From JBPEWY01 sp965224095 (GTDB taxonomy: Bacteria > Bacteroidota > Bacteroidia > Flavobacteriales > Flavobacteriaceae): 64,000 bases of DNA. The notes beneath the pieces were generated by a model. The model was given only the letters and a program-made list of their open reading frames with translations, made no database searches and had not been told where the DNA came from. Location of the stretch: contig OZ245039.1 of the NCBI GenBank assembly GCA_965224095.1, positions 3,162,001 through 3,226,000 on the forward strand, in the 5' to 3' direction. This document shows positions 42,886-50,154 of the stretch, one piece after another (position 1 is the first letter of the stretch; every line of letters begins with the position of its first letter). The position numbers were made by a program, and so were the translations under genes.

Positions 42886-43398
42886 TTAAAGGCTTCTTCC
42901 TCTATTTTTTCTCTTTTGGTTATTCTTATTCCCATGGATTTTTTTTAATTCCTGGATATCCATTAAATCCTTATTTCTACCTGCCCTTACCTTACTAATT
43001 ATTAAATCGTCAAGGGACAAAACTTTGCAAATAGTATCTTCCTTACCTATTTTTAAGGACTCCGATGATTTATAGGCTTCTTCAAAACTTTTATTGACCG
43101 AAAAATTTGTTATGAGCTCCAAGTTTAAATCAATCGGGGAAAACTTTACGGAAATGTTCTGTTCGCTCATAAGAACCTTTTCTGGAAAATCAGTTATCTC
43201 ATAACCTAGCTCGTTAAATACCTTTATCAATTTGTCAAAGTTGGTGCGGGTTGGGTTGATCCAAAAGTCAACATCAAGTGAGTTTCGGTTATACCCATAA
43301 AACTGAACGGCCGCTCCACCGACCAAAAGCATTTCAACGCTGTGCTTTTCAGAAAGCCGAATAAATGCATCAATATTATCTTGCCAATTCTTAAGCAC
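42886..43398 (-). CDS. Nucleotidyltransferase-fold protein (AbiEii/DUF6036-like)
   Basis: A 170-residue protein with a minimal nucleotidyltransferase signature: LLVGGAAVQFYG (about 24-35) followed by SLDVDFWI with the two metal-binding Asp (about 40-44). LSLDDLIISKVRAGRNKDLMD is a conserved later segment of such proteins. The start is GTG at 43398, inside the preceding 61-residue ORF (8-base overlap). This suggests a coupled two-gene module of toxin-antitoxin type. The target is unknown. Confidence 0.8.
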   Translation of the reverse strand: MLKNWQDNIDAFIRLSEKHSVEMLLVGGAAVQFYGYNRNSLDVDFWINPTRTNFDKLIKVFNELGYEITDFPEKVLMSEQNISVKFSPIDLNLELITNFSVNKSFEEAYKSSESLKIGKEDTICKVLSLDDLIISKVRAGRNKDLMDIQELKKIHGNKNNQKRKNRGRSL

Positions 43399-43576
43399 TT
43401 TTGCAATTAATTATTATTAAGTAATTATCATTTTCTTCCATTTCATTGGTCTGAAATTTTTTGCTGTGGTACATTAAGTTCAGCCAAGCATAAAATCTGT
43501 TTTTGGTTGAAAGGCTTAAAAACCCGTCCCTTTGGATTCTATTTGAATCCTCTTTATTTTGAAATGTTATTTCCAT
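43391..43576 (-). CDS. Small protein coupled to the nucleotidyltransferase
   Basis: 61 residues with ITFQNKEDSNRIQRDGFLSL and a mixed C-terminus. It overlaps the nucleotidyltransferase start by eight bases, which supports a real gene and a functional pairing. I recall similar small proteins preceding such transferases in flavobacteria but cannot verify this. It is a possible antitoxin or partner; function unknown. Confidence 0.55.
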   Translation of the reverse strand: MEITFQNKEDSNRIQRDGFLSLSTKNRFYAWLNLMYHSKKFQTNEMEENDNYLIIINCKSA

Positions 43577-43678
43577 CAGTTATTTGTACTTTGAATCAAT
43601 TTCTATTTTCTTTTGGACCCGTCTTTCTCTCTTGAAAAATATTCTTTTTATTCCCGTCCTCAATTGTTTGACCAGGCT

Positions 43679-44032
43679 TTAGTTTAAAACTTTATCCTCG
43701 TTCTTTACCAAAAAGTCAAAAGCCTTGTTGACCAGTTCGTTCAATTTCATTTTTTTCTTTTCAGCCATTACCGAAAGTTCCCTGTGTATCTCAGCGGATG
43801 TACGGACGTTGAACACGCCCTTAAAATATTTATCGGGTTCTTTGCCCAATTTCTTGCAGGTCTCAAGGTACTCATCGACAGATTTTTCAAAGGCCTGTTT
43901 TAGCTCCTTGACGGAACTGCCCTCAAATGTTACCAGATCACTTATTCCTATAATCTTTCCGTGCAACATACCGTCCCCTGAACTATACGCTACAGTACCG
44001 AAATAACCTTTGTATTCCAAATTATCTGCCAT
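43679..44032 (-). CDS. HicB-like antitoxin, apparently without HicA
   Basis: A 117-residue protein with the partial RNase H-like HicB fold at the N-terminus (KGYFGTVAYSSGDGMLHGKI, then DLVTFEGSSVKELKQAFEKS) and a C-terminal ribbon-helix-helix segment (RTSAEIHRELSVMAEKKKMK). HicB neutralises the mRNA interferase HicA and represses its own operon. No HicA (about 60-80 residues with a GSHHQF-type motif) is found on either side, so this is an orphan. It may be a relic or a stand-alone regulator. Confidence 0.8.
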   Translation of the reverse strand: MADNLEYKGYFGTVAYSSGDGMLHGKIIGISDLVTFEGSSVKELKQAFEKSVDEYLETCKKLGKEPDKYFKGVFNVRTSAEIHRELSVMAEKKKMKLNELVNKAFDFLVKNEDKVLN

Positions 44033-44167
44033 AACTTCAATTTTCCTTAATCTGCCTTTATATATTGTTTACCATATGATCCTAATATGGTCTGCGTATG
44101 TTTACAATATCCATTCGATCGCTTACAAACCCGACTCTCGACCCAGTTGCCCTGTCTCTTGGTAATT

Positions 44168-44272
44168 TCATAAAACCCATACTGGGGCCAATACCTTGAT
44201 CAATTCTCTCCAAATCGAATCTTTAGGATTTACTAAAAAACTTAACTTGTTAAGTTTTTCTGCGCTGCTCAT
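44168..44272 (-). pseudogene. Possible decayed small gene
   Basis: A 34-codon ORF (MSSAEKLNKLSFLVNPKDSI...) ends in TGA. A second reading frame, entered by a one-base shift near its end, continues FYEITKRQGNWVESR for about 40 more codons. This looks like a frameshifted gene of about 75 codons. A palindrome AACTTAAC-TT-GTTAAGTT (44239-44256) lies near its start and could be an operator. Function not recognised. Confidence 0.3.
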
Positions 44273-44372
44273 TATCAAAGATAACAAAAACGCAACTATA
44301 TTTCAGTTACATTTTATTTTTTAACGTGAAACGTTTATTTATTGCCCTCTCCTTGTTGTATTCTCTCCAAGT

Positions 44373-44546
44373 TCATATGCTTACTTTTTGAACATGACCA
44401 CAAACTATATTGGCAAGTTCCCTGAGTTGTTCTACAATTTCTTCTGCATCTTCTTCAGAGCAATCTTCAAAACCTTTATACGTTTTAAGCCATGTACTAT
44501 TGAATATTTTATTTTTCCGCTTTGGCTCAATAATTGAGTTTGACAT
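44373..44546 (-). CDS. Small acidic hypothetical protein
   Basis: A 57-residue ORF with ATG 44546 and stop 44373. It contains KNKIFNSTWLKTYKGFED, then an acidic helix SEEDAEEIVEQLREL. The regular amphipathic pattern and start codon suggest a genuine gene. I recall similar short proteins in Bacteroidota mobile elements beside small regulators, but could not check. Function unknown; it precedes the decayed ORF at 44168-44272. Confidence 0.55.
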   Translation of the reverse strand: MSNSIIEPKRKNKIFNSTWLKTYKGFEDCSEEDAEEIVEQLRELANIVCGHVQKVSI

Positions 44547-44684
44547 TTTCCATACATATCGGCAGCTCCCGTGTCTTGAAGGCCACTGCTGTATTTGTAA
44601 AAGCAGGCTTTAATTTACCTTTTTTTATTGGTTAAATCCCTTATACTATCAACATTTTATCCACAAATCAGGGCTTATTTGATA

Positions 44685-44972
44685 TCAACTTTTGGTATGG
44701 GTACAGGGATTGATTTTTTTTCTGAATATTCTGTTTACACAGACAATTTTACCATTGCTTTGTTTGATTTCCAGATTTTGAAAATCATGTTGTTTTAATA
44801 CATCCATGATACGCTCTCCTGTTTGTATTCTTTCCAAACCTTCAATTATATCGACCTCTCCATTTTTAATGATTAATTTGATGGACAGAAACCTTTTACT
44901 GCGTATCGTTTCCAATATCTGGATCTCGGAGGGAGATAATCCCAATAATTGAATTTTATTACTGTTTTCCAT
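44685..44972 (-). CDS. Hypothetical protein downstream of the relaxase
   Basis: 95 residues beginning MENSNKIQLLGLSPSEIQI, mixed alpha/beta with a basic end. It follows the relaxase gene by 11 bases on the same strand and is probably cotranscribed with the mobilization genes. No domain recognised. Confidence 0.6.
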   Translation of the reverse strand: MENSNKIQLLGLSPSEIQILETIRSKRFLSIKLIIKNGEVDIIEGLERIQTGERIMDVLKQHDFQNLEIKQSNGKIVCVNRIFRKKINPCTHTKS

Positions 44973-44983
44973 ACGCTGAAATT

Positions 44984-46033
44984 CTATAGATTAAACCCTC
45001 TTCTTTTCTTCTTTCTTTTAGATTTTTTCTTAGTGTTGTAATCTGTAAGTTCCAGTTTAAAAGGAGTCCATTCCGTTTCATTCTCCAAAGGCGTTACTAC
45101 TCCATGTCCCTTAATTTCTCCCAGATGTGCTTTTGATTGCCTAAAAGAATTTTTAGTGCTTTTTTTAAGGTCATAATTTCCTGATTCAGTCTTGATTGCT
45201 GTTCCATGATTTCCTTGGTCAGTTGTATAAGTTGCTTGTTCTTCTCCATTAGCCCATAGTATAAGTGAATGGTCTCTTGTTTGCTCATAATCAATTTGTT
45301 TTGTTATACGGTTCCATGAAAATTTTTTACCCAGGGTACTACCTTTATATACCACATCCTGATATCTAAACGATATCCCTGAAACCCTTCCAGTAGTCTT
45401 ACTTACGTTAAATTTTGGTGAGATATTTTGCTTTTGCAGCAGGGTAATAAATTCTTTTGTATCGGTTGATCTTGAAATTACTGAATCTATTTTCTTTTGA
45501 AGAATAAGTTTAATGGGCAGATGACCCGTTCTTAGGGTTTTCTCTATTTCTTTTTGGGTAAGCGATTTTTTGGCACTGCTGGTTTTCGAAATTTGGGTCA
45601 GTCCATATTTCTTTTCCAGATCATTGAGTATTTCCCGGCTTCTTCTTTTTATGTGACTATCGCTTACAAGTTTACCGCAGTACCTGATCCTATTGGCTAT
45701 AATGTGGATATGTTCATGTTGTGTATCGGTATGTCGATACATGATAAATTGATTGTTGTCAAAACCCATCTTCATTAAATAATCGCATCCCAATGAGATA
45801 AACGCTTTATCATCTAAATGGTCTGTATATGGCAGGTTTAATGAAACATGAAAGACAGCTTTTCCTAGTCCCGGACGTAATTGTCTAATCAGGTTAAACT
45901 CCCTGGTCATATCTGCCGATGTAGAATGTTCTATATTACAATCAAGGACATACCCGTTTCCTTCGCTTATCTTTTTCTCGTTGTAAGCCAGGACACCGTA
46001 AAAATCTTTTCCTATGACTATCTTACCGATCAT
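44984..46033 (-). CDS. Relaxase / mobilization nuclease (MobA/VirD2-like)
   Basis: A 349-residue relaxase that would nick oriT and lead the strand during transfer. The catalytic Tyr is probably in GVLAYNEKK (about 14-21). The metal-binding HUH-type motif is HTDTQHEHIHIIANRI (about 102-117). A basic C-terminus (KKKSKRKKKRRG) follows. It overlaps the MobC-like gene by 11 bases. In a different frame inside its 3' part lies a 63-codon coiled-coil ORF. Confidence 0.9.
   Translation of the reverse strand: MIGKIVIGKDFYGVLAYNEKKISEGNGYVLDCNIEHSTSADMTREFNLIRQLRPGLGKAVFHVSLNLPYTDHLDDKAFISLGCDYLMKMGFDNNQFIMYRHTDTQHEHIHIIANRIRYCGKLVSDSHIKRRSREILNDLEKKYGLTQISKTSSAKKSLTQKEIEKTLRTGHLPIKLILQKKIDSVISRSTDTKEFITLLQKQNISPKFNVSKTTGRVSGISFRYQDVVYKGSTLGKKFSWNRITKQIDYEQTRDHSLILWANGEEQATYTTDQGNHGTAIKTESGNYDLKKSTKNSFRQSKAHLGEIKGHGVVTPLENETEWTPFKLELTDYNTKKKSKRKKKRRGFNL
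45097..45288 (-). CDS. Possible nested coiled-coil gene within the relaxase (MbeD-like arrangement)
   Basis: A 63-codon ORF (ATG 45288) in another frame of the relaxase gene encodes MSKQETIHLYYGLMEKNKQL followed by a heptad-like LTKEIMEQQSRLNQEIMTLKK. The composition is that of a real coiled coil rather than a random frame. ColE1-type plasmids encode MbeB and MbeD wholly within mbeA in another frame, so the layout has a precedent. No homology is claimed. Confidence 0.35.
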   Translation of the reverse strand: MSKQETIHLYYGLMEKNKQLIQLTKEIMEQQSRLNQEIMTLKKALKILLGNQKHIWEKLRDME

Positions 46034-46370
46034 GGTTTGCTATATTTGATTTGAGATATTGCAATAGCATTTTTACCTCCTCTAGTTGTTTATAAGTACT
46101 AAGTGGATCTTGGATACCTGAGTTTAAGACTCTTGTGAGTTGGTTTAGGTTATTTCCCACCCTGCTTAGTTCCACAAAAAGTTTCCGATCCAACGGACTC
46201 ACCCTTTTCTTTGGTATGGGTTTCCCGGTAGTTTTTCTTCGGATATATTCTGAAACAGATAACCCAATGGTTTGAGCACTTTCGGAAACTTTAGAATAAT
46301 CATTAGCGGTCATTCTAACATTGACCTGTACTGTTTTCAGAGACGATACTTCTTTTTTTGGTCTTCCCAT
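46023..46370 (-). CDS. Mobilization accessory protein (MobC/MbpB-like, ribbon-helix-helix)
   Basis: From ATG 46370 (MGRPKKEVSSLKTVQVNVRM) the protein has 115 residues. An N-terminal ribbon-helix-helix DNA-binding segment (about 12-45, YSKVSESAQTIGLSVSEYIR) is followed by the MobC-type helical part LSRVGNNLNQLTRVLN (about 66-81). Such proteins bind oriT and load the relaxase. A longer frame to 46400 would run through a palindrome and is rejected. It sits directly beside the oriT-like repeats. Confidence 0.85.
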   Translation of the reverse strand: MGRPKKEVSSLKTVQVNVRMTANDYSKVSESAQTIGLSVSEYIRRKTTGKPIPKKRVSPLDRKLFVELSRVGNNLNQLTRVLNSGIQDPLSTYKQLEEVKMLLQYLKSNIANHDR

Positions 46371-46380
46371 TTCAATAGAT

Positions 46381-46450
46381 TTGTGAGGTTCACAAAGCAA
46401 GCTGCAAACGAAGTGCGTGGAGTTTTTGTTAGCAAAAACACAACTTGCTT
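46381..46450. other. Candidate origin of transfer (oriT) with nested inverted repeats
   Basis: Upstream of the MobC-like gene lie three inverted repeats. TTGTGA/TCACAA spans 46381-46395. GTTTTTG/CAAAAAC (46422-46428 with 46433-46439) is a perfect 7-bp hairpin with loop TTAG. An outer AAGCAAG/CTTGCTT pair (46395-46401 with 46444-46450) encloses it. oriT sites usually sit next to the relaxase/MobC genes and consist of such repeats beside the nick site. The nick position is not determined. Confidence 0.5.
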
Positions 46451-46541
46451 CGTGATCTGCGATTAACCTAGGTCAAACCTATAACCAAAAAAGAATATTT
46501 TATGAGCTTCCCGTACATGATTTTTTGTACGGCAAATTCAG

Positions 46542-47027
46542 CTAACAGAGTTTTACCTGCTCAAGTATGGATTCAAGGGAAGCTTCTGCTTCGGGAACTT
46601 TGAAGTATCTATGAGATTCATTTACCAAATGTTGAAGGGCAGTTTTATACCTGGCCTTACCATGTGAATTATCTTCATAATATAAACAAGGATTCTTGGG
46701 GTGTACCTGGGTAGGGGTTTTAAAACGCCTTTGTTCTCTGTTCATAAACTCAAACCGAAGTGATGCCTCTTTATGAATACTATCCAGGGTTAGATTTTCG
46801 GGATACTTAGACGTATCATAATAGCGTTCTTCCAAAATTACTACAAAGGCTCTTCTTCTTGAAAGTTTTGGTTTTCTAGAGGATAACCCTAATTCATTTT
46901 GTAAATCCTCTATGATGCTTTCTACTTTCTGAATCTCGGAAGAAGTATAATGATTGGCTCCTATTAAGATATTCTCTTTGCCACCTATTTTTTTTAAATG
47001 TACAAGTAGAATTTCTAAACCCGTCAT
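46542..47027 (-). CDS. Hypothetical protein of the mobilizable element
   Basis: 161 residues, soluble, starting MTGLEILLVHLKKIGGKENI, with KLSRRRAFVVILEERYYDTS and a Glu-rich C-terminal helix. No domain recognised. Its start overlaps the upstream gene by four bases, so the two are translationally coupled. The position between oriT and the 264-residue gene suggests an element maintenance or regulatory role. Confidence 0.65.
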   Translation of the reverse strand: MTGLEILLVHLKKIGGKENILIGANHYTSSEIQKVESIIEDLQNELGLSSRKPKLSRRRAFVVILEERYYDTSKYPENLTLDSIHKEASLRFEFMNREQRRFKTPTQVHPKNPCLYYEDNSHGKARYKTALQHLVNESHRYFKVPEAEASLESILEQVKLC

Positions 47028-47818
47028 AAGGTAGGTCCTCCTTTCCCTTTTTTCCTTGATCTTTGTATATTCAACACTTCTTCTAAGGTTCGAGACAGGG
47101 TTTCCATCTGTGCTGATAAATGCATCATCTTTTGCCGGGCGATGGAACCTACCAAAAGATAATCAGCCATAGTGGTGTTTTCGGGTTCCAATTTTCCTTT
47201 AATAAGAATCTGTAAAAGCAAAATCTCCCACTTGGTCAGTTTTTTGTTACTTGTTCTAATATGTGCTCCCAAATCTAAAAGGTAGTCTTCTATCATTTCC
47301 CCTTTTCGCGCTCTGTGCTTTTTAACTTTCTTCCACTGATCTGGTTTTAATAAGTGTTCTGTTAAGTACGTCCCAACAAAACGTCCATATTCCCATGTAC
47401 GGTAAGATGTTACCGGATCAAGTAGTTCTGCTTCAACAAAATCCAGCACCTTTTCATTTGAGAGTATATCCTTTAAGTTATGTTGTTTTTCCTGAAGTCT
47501 TTGCAATTCGGTAATTGCTGAAGATTCCAAACTATAAAGCAAATGCAAAGAAAATAAACGGGATACTTTAAAAAGAGGTAATTGGTCCTCTATAATGGTT
47601 TGCAGGAACTCAGGTCTTTTTTTATCTATTATTTCATCATAATGAAGACCATAGGCAAACAGAACAGAAATCAATGTTGTTAACTGCTGCTTTGATAAGG
47701 ATACCTGAGATATATTGGAGGTTTGCACCTCAAACTCCCCAATGATATCTTTTAGGCTCTTTTTGCTAATAGCCTTATCAAATTTTACTATGGTATAAAC
47801 AGCTTCTGACATATACAA
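47024..47818 (-). CDS. Hypothetical protein of the mobilizable element
   Basis: 264 residues, predicted mostly helical, including ITELQRLQEKQHNLKDI, YRTWEYGRFVGTYLTEH and a very basic C-terminus (RSRKKGKGG). No motif of a known replication or transfer protein is seen. Size and location are reminiscent of the RteC-like regulators of Bacteroidota elements, but the sequence does not show that. Upstream, TACAAATA/TATTTGTA (47814-47821 with 47847-47854) forms an 8-bp inverted repeat at the start codon region, a possible operator. Confidence 0.6.
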   Translation of the reverse strand: MYMSEAVYTIVKFDKAISKKSLKDIIGEFEVQTSNISQVSLSKQQLTTLISVLFAYGLHYDEIIDKKRPEFLQTIIEDQLPLFKVSRLFSLHLLYSLESSAITELQRLQEKQHNLKDILSNEKVLDFVEAELLDPVTSYRTWEYGRFVGTYLTEHLLKPDQWKKVKKHRARKGEMIEDYLLDLGAHIRTSNKKLTKWEILLLQILIKGKLEPENTTMADYLLVGSIARQKMMHLSAQMETLSRTLEEVLNIQRSRKKGKGGPTL

Positions 47819-48398
47819 ATATCTATATATTTAATAAGTCTGTATTTATTTGTACATATATATACCTATATACTTATATAAACTCCCTTTAATTAAGCTT
47901 CATTCGAGATTTATATATTTGATTGAATTTACCATAATAAATATTCCCGGACATAAATTAAATGCTGAATTCCCCTTTCTAATTCATTTTGTGGTAAGGG
48001 GAAAAAGAAACGGTTGATCCACAGTGGTACTCCGACTTAAAAACGCAAATAATGTGGATAAAATACTTACCTTTTTCTTCTTTCTCCCTTTCCACAAAAA
48101 ACACCCGCCAGGGTGTTTATCTTTACAAGAGAAGTAATTTCCGTGCGGGCAATCAGAATGCACAATTAATTTATAAAAGTGCATCTACGCATCACTAATA
48201 AAAAAGGTAAAGCCTCACTAAATAGAAGGGAAAACCTCTTTTTCGATAAACTACATCTTTCTATATTGCAATTACGTTCAAATTTATGCTAATTAGTATA
48301 TGAATTTGTTAAAAAATAGTATTTTTGGAATCCCTCACTCCTATAAATATTGTTAATAAATACTTAGCAACTAATCGTTTATACCTCGTTTAAATGTA
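47819..48398. other. Intergenic region with a perfect hairpin
   Basis: AT-rich non-coding stretch. It holds a perfect 8-bp hairpin, AAACACCC-GCCA-GGGTGTTT (48099-48118), most likely a terminator or element border structure, and a -7-like TATTTTTG at 48320-48327. A 66-codon minus-strand frame (47984-48184) with several Cys overlaps the hairpin and is not called. Confidence 0.4.
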
Positions 48399-48438
48399 AG
48401 TATTTAAGGTAATTTGGACGTAATTAACCTTAAATACT
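48399..48438. promoter_or_regulatory. Near-perfect inverted repeat in the leader of the small lipoprotein gene
   Basis: AGTATTTAAGGTAATT (48399-48414) and AATTAACCTTAAATACT (48422-48438) are inverted copies with a single-base bulge and a seven-base loop, ending eight bases before the lipoprotein ATG. Possible operator or RNA hairpin controlling translation. Confidence 0.45.
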
Positions 48439-48445
48439 ACAAACA

Positions 48446-48607
48446 ATGAAAAGATTAGTTTTAGCGGTATTGTTAGTCGCATTTGCGGCTTCTTGTACAC
48501 CGGAAAGTACGTCTGAAGAATTAGAAAATAATGGAATTAAAATTCAAGCAACCAGTAAAGATGGCACATCCAGTCCAGGAGACAAAGACGGGAACGGAGG
48601 GGGATAA
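48446..48607 (+). CDS. Very small lipoprotein
   Basis: A 53-residue protein with a clear lipoprotein signal, MKRLVLAVLLVAFAASC (lipid Cys at 17). A short acidic segment and a Gly/Asp-rich end (SPGDKDGNGGG) follow. It is too short to hold a folded domain. The last 47 bases overlap the start of the next gene in another frame, so the two are probably coupled. Function unknown. Confidence 0.65.
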   Translation: MKRLVLAVLLVAFAASCTPESTSEELENNGIKIQATSKDGTSSPGDKDGNGGG

Positions 48608-49352
48608 AATATTTAGAAATCTATTGTATTATTTAGCGACGGTTCTGGTGGCCGTCGTTTTCTTGTCTCATATATATTTACCAGCCAGAGAGCCTGCGGT
48701 CAAAGTAGCTTCAGATAAAATATCCGAGAATTATAAATCTATTGAATTTCACAAAGATTCAATAGTGGGTTTGGCATCTTTATTTTCAATCGGTAAAATC
48801 AACAAGAATACTTTCAATAAAAAGGTTGTTGAACACAAGATGAAGATCGACGAATTTCAATCATTAATTGAACCGTTGCAACAATCCTATAATGAAATTC
48901 AGGAAAATCATAGAGTTTTTGGATTTCCTTCACGACATAAATTTGTTTGGAATTTTGGAATTGGATTGATTATTAGTGTTTTGGCTTTGGAAATTCTTTT
49001 TAGTATAAACGACACGACAGGAGCAAGAAAAAAAGCCAAAACAGCTTTTGGAATAACAGCTGGTGCAATTGGAGGTTATTTTTTAACCTGGATATTTTTT
49101 CCACAAGATGATTTACCATACTGGTCCTACATTTATATTATGTTAACTATAGGACTATTTGCTTCAATTACTGCATACTATTTGATTAAAATCAGGACAA
49201 ATAGTATTAAGAAATTAATGCTTAAAATAAAAAGACTTTTTAGATTTATATATGAGGATATTGAAGAAGGGGATTTTATAAAAGATGAAAGGAAAGAGGA
49301 GTATGAAAAAAGTGTTGTATTGGTAACTGATGAAGTTCATTCAGATGACTAA
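48561..49352 (+). CDS. Membrane protein of unknown function overlapping the small lipoprotein gene
   Basis: From ATG 48561 about 263 residues. A first TM (YYLATVLVAVVFLSHIYL) is followed by a roughly 85-residue extracytoplasmic helical part (KISENYKSIEFHKDSIVGLA). Three further TM helices follow (FGIGLIISVLALEILF, TAGAIGGYFLTWIFF, YIMLTIGLFASITAYYL), and the cytoplasmic tail is highly charged. No domain recognised. The ATG sits inside the lipoprotein gene, and a 67-residue gene overlaps its 3' end by eight bases. Confidence 0.65.
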   Translation: MAHPVQETKTGTEGDKIFRNLLYYLATVLVAVVFLSHIYLPAREPAVKVASDKISENYKSIEFHKDSIVGLASLFSIGKINKNTFNKKVVEHKMKIDEFQSLIEPLQQSYNEIQENHRVFGFPSRHKFVWNFGIGLIISVLALEILFSINDTTGARKKAKTAFGITAGAIGGYFLTWIFFPQDDLPYWSYIYIMLTIGLFASITAYYLIKIRTNSIKKLMLKIKRLFRFIYEDIEEGDFIKDERKEEYEKSVVLVTDEVHSDD

Positions 49353-49545
49353 AAATAAGAAAACACCCAATATTTCTAATTCTCCTTATTTATCCGATAA
49401 GGCCAAAACAAAATATCAAAAATTCCGGGAAAAGCATTTTAAAGAACAAACAGAGAAGTGTAAGAAGGAATTGATTGCTATGACCCAAAATCTTTCTTCA
49501 GCGGAAATACTAAGTCTGCTCTCCATATTTAAACCATATTCTTAG
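49345..49545 (+). CDS. Small basic hypothetical protein
   Basis: 66 residues from ATG 49345, overlapping the previous gene by eight bases. Lys-rich N-terminus (YLSDKAKTKYQKFREKHF), then LSSAEILSLLSIFKPY. No domain recognised. Coupling suggests it belongs to the same operon as the lipoprotein and membrane protein. Confidence 0.5.
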   Translation: MTKNKKTPNISNSPYLSDKAKTKYQKFREKHFKEQTEKCKKELIAMTQNLSSAEILSLLSIFKPYS

Positions 49546-49678
49546 ATATCTTCTTCTTTGCCTAACCTGACTTAAATATGATTTCTTTGTAAATAAGCTA
49601 TACTTCGCAGCAATAGGTTAGATATTCTGGCTAATCCTTTCGCTATACTTTTCAGTATTAATTTTATTATACAAGCCC

Positions 49679-50092
49679 TCAATTATTGTTCAACCTTTCT
49701 TTAAAAAAATCTCTGGACCAATGAACAGCTCTATTTTCAAATATAATGTGAAAGCGTTTATTTCGCATTAATTCTTGAAAATTGTCTTCCATTGCTACGC
49801 AGATCATCTCAATAATTTCAGGAGTAAGGCTATTTCCTTTTGCCTCACTAACACCATAAGAGCGCGGTTTGTCTACATTAAATTGTTCAGATTCACCATC
49901 CAACCAACTTTTGGAAACTCCTCGAGACAATAACAAGTTATATAGTATATTTAAGGTAGTTTTTCTTGGATTAGTTGTTGTTCCATTCAATATCTTATCC
50001 ACTCCAACTTGTGAAAGAGGTGTTAATCGCTCTATTTCATATCCAGTTAACCCTAATTCTCGTATTCCTGAAATGATTCTTTCTATAATCAT
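49679..50092 (-). CDS. Helix-turn-helix (XRE-like) transcriptional regulator
   Basis: 137 residues. The N-terminal helix-turn-helix (about 5-60) includes GLTGYEIERLTPLSQVGVDK and an NPRKTTLNILYNLLLS third region, as in phage-type Cro/C1 repressors. The C-terminal part is of unknown function. A dyad upstream of its start is a likely autoregulatory operator. It could belong to the mobilizable element or to a prophage remnant. Confidence 0.75.
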   Translation of the reverse strand: MIIERIISGIRELGLTGYEIERLTPLSQVGVDKILNGTTTNPRKTTLNILYNLLLSRGVSKSWLDGESEQFNVDKPRSYGVSEAKGNSLTPEIIEMICVAMEDNFQELMRNKRFHIIFENRAVHWSRDFFKERLNNN

Positions 50093-50112
50093 AATTTATT
50101 TAAAGATACATA

Positions 50113-50154
50113 ACTATAAATAATAAGTATTATAAAATATATAACTTATTATAG
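50113..50154. promoter_or_regulatory. Inverted repeat upstream of the XRE regulator (operator candidate)
   Basis: ACTATAAATAATAAGT (50113-50128) and ACTTATTATAGT (50143-50154) are inverted copies with a four-base insertion in the left arm. They are centred about 45 bases upstream of the regulator start in a very AT-rich promoter region. Confidence 0.35.

Larger units (their letters stand above)
40397..47818. mobile_element. Mobilizable element abutting tRNA-Arg
   Basis: All genes here are on the minus strand: a large serine recombinase at the tRNA end, toxin-like cargo (Fic, nucleotidyltransferase, HicB-like), a relaxase and MobC-like accessory with an oriT-like inverted repeat, and two unknown genes. 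No type IV secretion, coupling protein or replication gene is recognised, so it would be mobilized in trans. The left border is within the tRNA-Arg gene. The right border is not visible: I find no second copy of the tRNA 3' sequence, and the element could extend to the XRE repressor near 50.1 kb. Confidence 0.7.

Noticed and set aside
46371..46400. Upstream start for the MobC-like gene
   Set aside because: The added codons read through the TTGTGA/TCACAA palindrome of the oriT-like region.
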